Below, piece after piece: positions 59,566 to 64,000 of a stretch of DNA of 64,000 bases. Both the position numbers and the translations under genes were made by a program. The stretch is from Actinomycetes bacterium (GTDB lineage Bacteria; Actinomycetota; Acidimicrobiia; Acidimicrobiales; Microtrichaceae), in NCBI GenBank assembly GCA_024222295.1, contig JAAEPF010000023.1, positions 310,001-374,000 of the forward strand, read 5' to 3'. Position 1 is the stretch's first letter, and each line of letters starts with the position of its first letter. Under the pieces are notes generated by a model, which ran no database searches, was not told where the DNA came from, and saw only the letters and a list, made by a program, of their open reading frames with translations.

Positions 59566-60828
59566 ATGTCGATTGTCGTCGTAGGAGCAAATCACCGCAC
59601 GGCACCGCTCGAGCTCCTCGAGCGCATGTCGGTGCGCGGCGACGCGCTTCCGAAGCTGCTGCACCATCTCGAGGAGGGTGAGCACACCTCCGAGGCAGTG
59701 GTGCTGGCGACCTGCAACCGCACCGAGGTCTACCTCGTTGCAGAGCGTTTCCACGGCGCTTTCGGCGAGGTGCGTGACTTCTTCTCCGACCTCACCTACC
59801 TGCCGCCCGACCGGTTCGCGGACAGCCTCTACGTGCACTACGACGAGCAGGCCGTCTCCCACCTGTTCGAGGTGGCCGCCGGACTCGACTCCGCGGTTCC
59901 CGGCGAGCACGAGATCCAGGGTCAGGTTCGCTCGGCGTGGGAGGTGGCCCGTTCCGAGGGCACTGCCCGCCGCGGGCTCAACCTGCTGTTTCGCCATGCC
60001 CTCGAGGTCGGCAAGCGGGCGCGCACCGAAACCTCGATCGGTGAGCACACCACCTCGGTGTCGCAGGCGGCCGTGCAGATCGCATCCGAGCGGCTCGGAT
60101 CACTCGCGGGTCGCAACGTGGTGGTTCTCGGCGCCGGCGCGATGGGTCGTGGAATGGCCGACTTCGTCGCGGCTGAGGACGTCAACGCCCTGGTGCTTGC
60201 CAACCGCGGCGCCGAGAGGGCCGCAGAGCTTGCAGCCGAGCTCGATGCCGACGCATCGGTTGTCGGTATCGGTGACATCGGCGACCACCTGCGCGATGCC
60301 GACGTGGTGCTGGCCGCAACCGGCGCGCCAGAGGTGTTGCTTGATGCCCGCACCGTGGCCGAGGCGGTCCGTGGCCGCAGCACACCGCTGCTCGTCGTCG
60401 ACGTGGCGGTTCCCCGTGACGTCGACCCCGCCGTTGCCGACATCGATGGCGTCGAGGTGCTCGACATGTCTGCGGTGGCGGAGATCACCGAGTCCGCCCT
60501 CGACGAGCGCCGCCGCGAGGCCACAGCCGTGCGCCGGATCGTGGATCACGAGGTGCAGCGGTTCACCGCAGCATCGTCGGCACGCGAGGTCGCACCACTC
60601 GTCTCGGGGATGCACCGTCGCGCCGAGGAGATCCGCAACACCGAACTGGAACGCTTCGCCCAGAAGCTCGCAGGTCTGCAGGAGTCAGAGCGAGAGGTCG
60701 TCGAAGCCCTCACCAAGGGCATAGTGGCGAAGCTGCTGCACGACCCCACGGTTCGCCTGAAGGACGCCGCGGGCTCGTCGCGGGGTGATCGTCTGGCCGC
60801 CTCGCTCGCAGAGCTGTTCGACCTCTGA
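59566..60828 (+). CDS. hemA: glutamyl-tRNA reductase
   Basis: A 420-residue NADPH enzyme that reduces glutamyl-tRNA-Glu to glutamate-1-semialdehyde, the first committed step of tetrapyrrole synthesis by the C5 pathway. The N-terminal GANHRTAPLELLERM and the catalytic cysteine C50 (VVLATCNRTEVYLV) are present. The NADPH domain has VVLGAGAMGRGMADF, and the C-terminal dimerisation helix is long. Second gene of the rex operon; supplies heme to the oxidase. Confidence 0.96.
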   Translation: MSIVVVGANHRTAPLELLERMSVRGDALPKLLHHLEEGEHTSEAVVLATCNRTEVYLVAERFHGAFGEVRDFFSDLTYLPPDRFADSLYVHYDEQAVSHLFEVAAGLDSAVPGEHEIQGQVRSAWEVARSEGTARRGLNLLFRHALEVGKRARTETSIGEHTTSVSQAAVQIASERLGSLAGRNVVVLGAGAMGRGMADFVAAEDVNALVLANRGAERAAELAAELDADASVVGIGDIGDHLRDADVVLAATGAPEVLLDARTVAEAVRGRSTPLLVVDVAVPRDVDPAVADIDGVEVLDMSAVAEITESALDERRREATAVRRIVDHEVQRFTAASSAREVAPLVSGMHRRAEEIRNTELERFAQKLAGLQESEREVVEALTKGIVAKLLHDPTVRLKDAAGSSRGDRLAASLAELFDL

Positions 60829-60833
60829 GCCAC

Positions 60834-61751
60834 TTGTCCGCCGCCAAGGAGCCGCTGCGGATTGCCACACGGGCCTCCGCGCTGGCGCGCTGGCAGGCCG
60901 ACCACGTAGCGGCGCTGCTGGCCGGGGCGCACCCTGGCCTCGGCGTCGAGATCGTGCCGCTGAGCACCGAGGGCGACCGCCGCACCGACGTGCCGCTCTC
61001 GGTCATCGGCGGCAAGGGAGTGTTCGCGAAGGAGGTCCAGGCGGCAGTGCTCGATGGACGCGCCGACATCGCCGTGCACTCGGCAAAGGACCTACCCGCG
61101 CTCACACCCGACGGCCTCGTGATCGCGGCGGTACCCGAGCGGGGCGATCCACGCGACGCACTGGTGGGATCCACCCTCTCCGCGTTGGGTGATGGTGCGG
61201 TGGTGGCCACCGGTTCGGCGCGCCGCCGGGTGCAGCTGGCGGAGGCTGTGGCGGGGCTCGGGTTCGCCGAGTTGCGGGGCAACATGGCCACCCGCCTCGA
61301 GCGCGCCCCGGAGTACTCGGCGATCGTGGTGGCAGCGGTGGCGCTCGAGCGGTTGGGCCTGCGCCGGCGGATCACCGAGGTGCTGGACGCCGAGGTGATG
61401 GTGCCCCAGGTCGGCCAGGGTGCTCTGGCGGTGGAGTGCCGCGCTGATGACGAGAGGGCCATCGCGCTGCTGGGTGGTATCGAACACTCCGCCAGTCGCC
61501 GGGTCCTCGACTGTGAGCGAGCGTTCCTCCTCGAGCTCGGTGGCGACTGTTCGCTGCCGGCGGGGGCGCATGCAACGCTCGACGGCGGCACCCTGCACCT
61601 TTCGGCCGTGCTGGCCCCCGAGGTCACCGATGGCTCTGCTGTCGTACGGGTCGAGCGCGCCCGGGCCAGCGGTGAGGATGGCGAGGTTCTGGGGCGACGA
61701 ATGGCCGCCGAGCTGCGAAACCGGGTCGAGGGTGACGGGTCCGACTCGTAG
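60834..61751 (+). CDS. hemC: porphobilinogen deaminase (hydroxymethylbilane synthase)
   Basis: A 305-residue enzyme joining four porphobilinogens. N-terminal RIATRASALARWQADHVAALL, the domain 2 motif GVFAKEVQAAVLDGRADIAVHSAKDL, and the cofactor cysteine in LGGDCSLPAGAHA (about residue 242), where dipyrromethane is attached, are all readable. TTG start five bases after hemA. Between hemA and cobA/hemD. Confidence 0.95.
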   Translation: MSAAKEPLRIATRASALARWQADHVAALLAGAHPGLGVEIVPLSTEGDRRTDVPLSVIGGKGVFAKEVQAAVLDGRADIAVHSAKDLPALTPDGLVIAAVPERGDPRDALVGSTLSALGDGAVVATGSARRRVQLAEAVAGLGFAELRGNMATRLERAPEYSAIVVAAVALERLGLRRRITEVLDAEVMVPQVGQGALAVECRADDERAIALLGGIEHSASRRVLDCERAFLLELGGDCSLPAGAHATLDGGTLHLSAVLAPEVTDGSAVVRVERARASGEDGEVLGRRMAAELRNRVEGDGSDS

Positions 61752-61760
61752 GCTGAGCCC

Positions 61761-63233
61761 GTGACGGTCCACCTCGTAGGCGCTGGTCCCGGTGACCCGG
61801 GTCTCGTAACGGTCCGCGGCGCGCAACTGCTCGCGATCGCCGATGTGGTGGTGTTTGACCGGCTGACCGCAGCCGAGCTGCTCGAAATGGCTCCGCCCGG
61901 ATGCGAGATGGTCAACGTCGGCAAGGATCCTTCGGGCTCGTCTGTCTCCCAGGACCGGATCAACGAGCTGCTCGTCGCGCACGGCCGCGCGGGGCGTTGC
62001 GTGGTGCGCCTGAAGGGCGGCGACCCGTTCGTGTTCGCTCGTGGCGCCGAGGAGGCGGCTGCGCTGGAGGCGGCGGGTGTCGACTACGAGGTCGTGCCCG
62101 GCATCACGTCTGCCTTCGCCGCTCCGGCCTATGCGGGCATCCCGGTGACGTTGCGCTACTCGTCGACCCACGTGACTGTCGTGACCGGCCACGAGGATCT
62201 GTCGAAGGGTCGCACGGATGTCGACTGGGAGGCCATCGCATCCGGCGGCGGCACCATCGTGATCCTGATGGGTGTCGGCCGCTGGCAGTCGATCCGCCAG
62301 AGGTTGCTGTCGGGCGGCTTGGATCCGCTCACGCCCGCGGCGGCGGTGCAGTGGGGGACCACACCTCGCCAGCGCACCGTACGCGCCACGCTGTCGACCC
62401 TCGAGCAGGCCGACATGGCCCCGCCGGCCACGATCGTGGTCGGCAACGTGGCAGGCGAAGAGCTCGACTGGTTCGAGCGGCGCCCGTTGTTCGGGCGCAG
62501 CGTCGTGGTCACCCGGGCGAAGGCCCAGGCCGGTGGGCTGGCCGACCTGCTGTCGCGCCGCGGGGCCGACGTGATCGTGGCGCCGACGATCGAAGTGGTC
62601 GACGCGGACGACGGGGGCGCTTCACTCCGGGCGGCGATCGACGGGATCGCCACCGCCAACTGGGTCGTGGTCACCTCCCCCAACGGGGCTGAACGACTCG
62701 CCGACTCGCTGCGCGACGCGCGTGACCTGGCCGGGGTTTCGGTGGCAGCGATCGGTCCGGGCACCGCGTCGGCGCTGGCTGAACACAGGCTGGTCGCCGA
62801 CCTCGTACCCGGTCGCCATGTGGCCGAGTCGTTGCTCGAGGAGTTCCCCGATCCGCCTGCCGGCGGAGGCCGGGTGGTGATCCTGCGCGCCCAGGAGGGC
62901 CGCGACGTCCTGCCCGACGGTCTGGCCGAGCGGGGCTGGACCGTGGAGCTGGTGCCGGCCTACCGCACGGTGCCCGCGGTGCCCGCCGACTCACTACGCG
63001 AGCGGATCGAGGCCGCCGACGCGGTGTTGTTCGCGTCGTCGTCCGCCGTGCGCAACTGGGTTGCCGCCATGGGCGGCACCTGCCCACCGGTGGTCGGGGC
63101 GATCGGGCCCATAACTGCACAGACGGCGAGCGACGCAGGGATGCCCGTCGGGGTGCAGCCCGAGCAGTCGACACTCGACGACTTCGTGGACGCGCTGTGC
63201 GCCCACTTCGCAGCACAGGGCGGTACCGGTTGA
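61761..63233 (+). CDS. cobA-hemD: uroporphyrinogen-III C-methyltransferase / uroporphyrinogen-III synthase fusion
   Basis: A 490-residue bifunctional protein. Residues 1-235 are a SUMT domain (VHLVGAGPGDPGLVTVRG, VRLKGGDPFVFARGAEE, PGITSAFAAPAYAGIPVT) that makes precorrin-2 for siroheme and cobalamin. Residues 245-490 are a HemD domain (RSVVVTRAKAQAGGLADLL, NWVVVTSPNGAERL, RVVILRAQEGRDVLPDGL) that closes the macrocycle. This fusion sits in the same position in other actinobacterial rex-hem operons. GTG start. Confidence 0.95.
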   Translation: MTVHLVGAGPGDPGLVTVRGAQLLAIADVVVFDRLTAAELLEMAPPGCEMVNVGKDPSGSSVSQDRINELLVAHGRAGRCVVRLKGGDPFVFARGAEEAAALEAAGVDYEVVPGITSAFAAPAYAGIPVTLRYSSTHVTVVTGHEDLSKGRTDVDWEAIASGGGTIVILMGVGRWQSIRQRLLSGGLDPLTPAAAVQWGTTPRQRTVRATLSTLEQADMAPPATIVVGNVAGEELDWFERRPLFGRSVVVTRAKAQAGGLADLLSRRGADVIVAPTIEVVDADDGGASLRAAIDGIATANWVVVTSPNGAERLADSLRDARDLAGVSVAAIGPGTASALAEHRLVADLVPGRHVAESLLEEFPDPPAGGGRVVILRAQEGRDVLPDGLAERGWTVELVPAYRTVPAVPADSLRERIEAADAVLFASSSAVRNWVAAMGGTCPPVVGAIGPITAQTASDAGMPVGVQPEQSTLDDFVDALCAHFAAQGGTG

Positions 63234-63928
63234 CGGCCGTCGGCCGGGGGTGTCTGCCCGACGCCGTCGTGTTCGACTTCGACGGCCTGATGCTCGACAC
63301 GGAGTGGACCGGCTACGAGAGCACCAACGAGGTGTTCCGTGCCCACGGTGAGGAGCTGAGCCTCGAGCTGTGGACGTCTTTCATCGGAACCACCGACCAC
63401 CCGCACTGGAGCGAGATCCTCGGCGAGCAGTTGGGGGAGCAGGTCGACATCGAGCGGTGGCAGCCATGGAGGAACGCCGACGGACTCGAGCGCGCGAGGC
63501 GACTGGAGTTGCTCGAGGGAGTGGGAGAGTTGATGGACGCACTCATGGCTGAGCAAGTGCCGATGGCGGTGGCGTCGAGCTCGCGGGGGAGCTGGGTGCG
63601 CACCCACCTGGGTGATCGCGCATTGCTGGATCGGTTCGCAGTGGTCTGCACCGGCGACGACGTGGAGCGCACCAAGCCCGACCCGGCGCTCTACACCCTG
63701 GCGTGCGAACGCCTCGGTGTGGATCCCACACGGTCGGTGGCGCTCGAGGACTCCGTGATCGGGGTGAGGGCGGCGAAGGCCGCGGGCATGGTGGCTGTCG
63801 CCGTGCCGGGGCACATGACTGCGCACATGGACTTCGGCGAAGCGGACAGGGTCGTGTCCAGTTGCTCCGAGCTCACGCCCGCCGGCCTCTGTCCGACAGG
63901 CCCCCTGCGGGACGGCCTCGACTCCTAA
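63230..63928 (+). CDS. HAD-superfamily hydrolase (beta-phosphoglucomutase-like)
   Basis: A 232-residue HAD phosphatase. Motif I is VVFDFDGLMLDTE (Asp, Asp), motif II is VASSSRG, motif III is TKPDPALYTLACERLGV and motif IV is ALEDSVIGVRAA. The cap is inserted after motif I. TTG 63230 overlaps the cobA/hemD stop (TTGA), so it is coupled to the hem operon, but its substrate is unknown. Confidence 0.85.
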   Translation: MTAVGRGCLPDAVVFDFDGLMLDTEWTGYESTNEVFRAHGEELSLELWTSFIGTTDHPHWSEILGEQLGEQVDIERWQPWRNADGLERARRLELLEGVGELMDALMAEQVPMAVASSSRGSWVRTHLGDRALLDRFAVVCTGDDVERTKPDPALYTLACERLGVDPTRSVALEDSVIGVRAAKAAGMVAVAVPGHMTAHMDFGEADRVVSSCSELTPAGLCPTGPLRDGLDS

Positions 63929-63939
63929 CGCAATTCGGG

Positions 63940-63968
63940 TTGTATTAAGTGCCCGACTCCTGCATACT
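63940..63968 (+). promoter_or_regulatory. strong sigma-A-type promoter at the window end
   Basis: TTGTAT (63940-63945), a 17-base spacer and CATACT (63963-63968). The transcript would begin near 63975, inside the palindrome, and run off the window. Confidence 0.65.
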
Positions 63969-63969
63969 G

Positions 63970-63999
63970 GCAGTAACGCAACATGTGTTGCATTACTGC
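63970..63999. promoter_or_regulatory. 30-bp palindromic operator
   Basis: The left arm gcagtaacgcaaca (63970-63983) and the right arm tgttgcattactgc (63986-63999) are inverted repeats with one mismatch, separated by TG. The site covers the start of the promoter at 63940, so a dimeric repressor would block initiation. The regulator is not in the window. Confidence 0.7.
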
Positions 64000-64000
64000 A

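Noticed and set aside
1-64000. CRISPR arrays, transposases, phage genes
   Set aside because: No spaced short repeats and no integrase or transposase motifs were seen; the only long direct repeat is the 49-bp pair.

Overview
This window is high-GC chromosomal DNA of an actinomycete-type bacterium (Actinomycetota). The gene content points to the Acidimicrobiia/Ilumatobacter side of the phylum, but that placement is inferred from content and not from a marker-gene tree. Diagnostic genes are a WhiB regulator, the mycothiol glycosyltransferase MshA, an RsiG-like c-di-GMP-binding protein, DUF3039 and DUF2510/AIM24 proteins, a caa3-type oxidase operon with the actinobacterial subunit IV, and a rex-hemA-hemC-cobA/hemD operon like that of Streptomyces. 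Many genes lack a ribosome-binding site and instead carry a TANNNT -10 box 6-9 bases before the start codon, so leaderless transcription looks common.

Layout. 1-9832: clpS and a DUF2017 fragment, heme A synthesis (ctaA, ctaB), then a respiratory cluster in two halves. The first half is an apparently dead COX1-like/COX3-like pair plus a subunit IV-like protein; the second is the working ctaC-ctaD-ctaE-ctaF oxidase. 9844-19702: ABC exporter, serS, two FluC subunits, pdxH, an LCIB-type (theta) carbonic anhydrase candidate, ccdA-tlpA for cytochrome c/thiol chemistry, whiB with a terminator in its leader, an MBL hydrolase, orn and dut. 19799-29437: a VOC remnant, site-2 protease, phosphoesterase, nitroreductase, glycosyltransferase, a MauE-like protein and a three-gene ABC-2 exporter. 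29469-33922: a GH31 lipoprotein whose ATG shares a base with the 3' CCA of tRNA-Lys, followed by a 2.1-kb segment bounded by a 49-bp direct repeat of the tRNA leader.

33998-37080: a selenoprotein locus. A UGSC-family protein is interrupted by an in-frame UGA directly before Gly-Ser-Cys, has a hairpin just after the UGA, and is translationally coupled to a thioredoxin-domain partner. 37152-49591: AIM24, an AraC regulator, glutathione peroxidase, a protein with two RNase III-like domains (one intact, one degenerate), sulfatase, DUF418, SnoaL, GGCT-like, two SDRs, a crotonase, an AI-2E transporter, an Asp/Glu racemase-family protein and DUF3039. 49655-54850: small proteins, a histidine phosphatase, MoaD, a CdsA-like membrane protein, the RsiG homologue, an XRE regulator and mshA. 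54841-63928: ybjN-like, proC, SAM hydroxide adenosyltransferase, an acyl-CoA ligase, and rex-hemACD ending in a HAD phosphatase. The window closes with a strong promoter overlapping a long palindromic operator.

The most unusual items are the oxidase paralogue without metal ligands, the UGSC selenoprotein locus, the tandem RNase III protein, the tRNA-Lys/GH31 overlap with the duplicated tRNA leader, the LCIB-type carbonic anhydrase and the RsiG homologue. All calls come from reading sequence; no database search was run.
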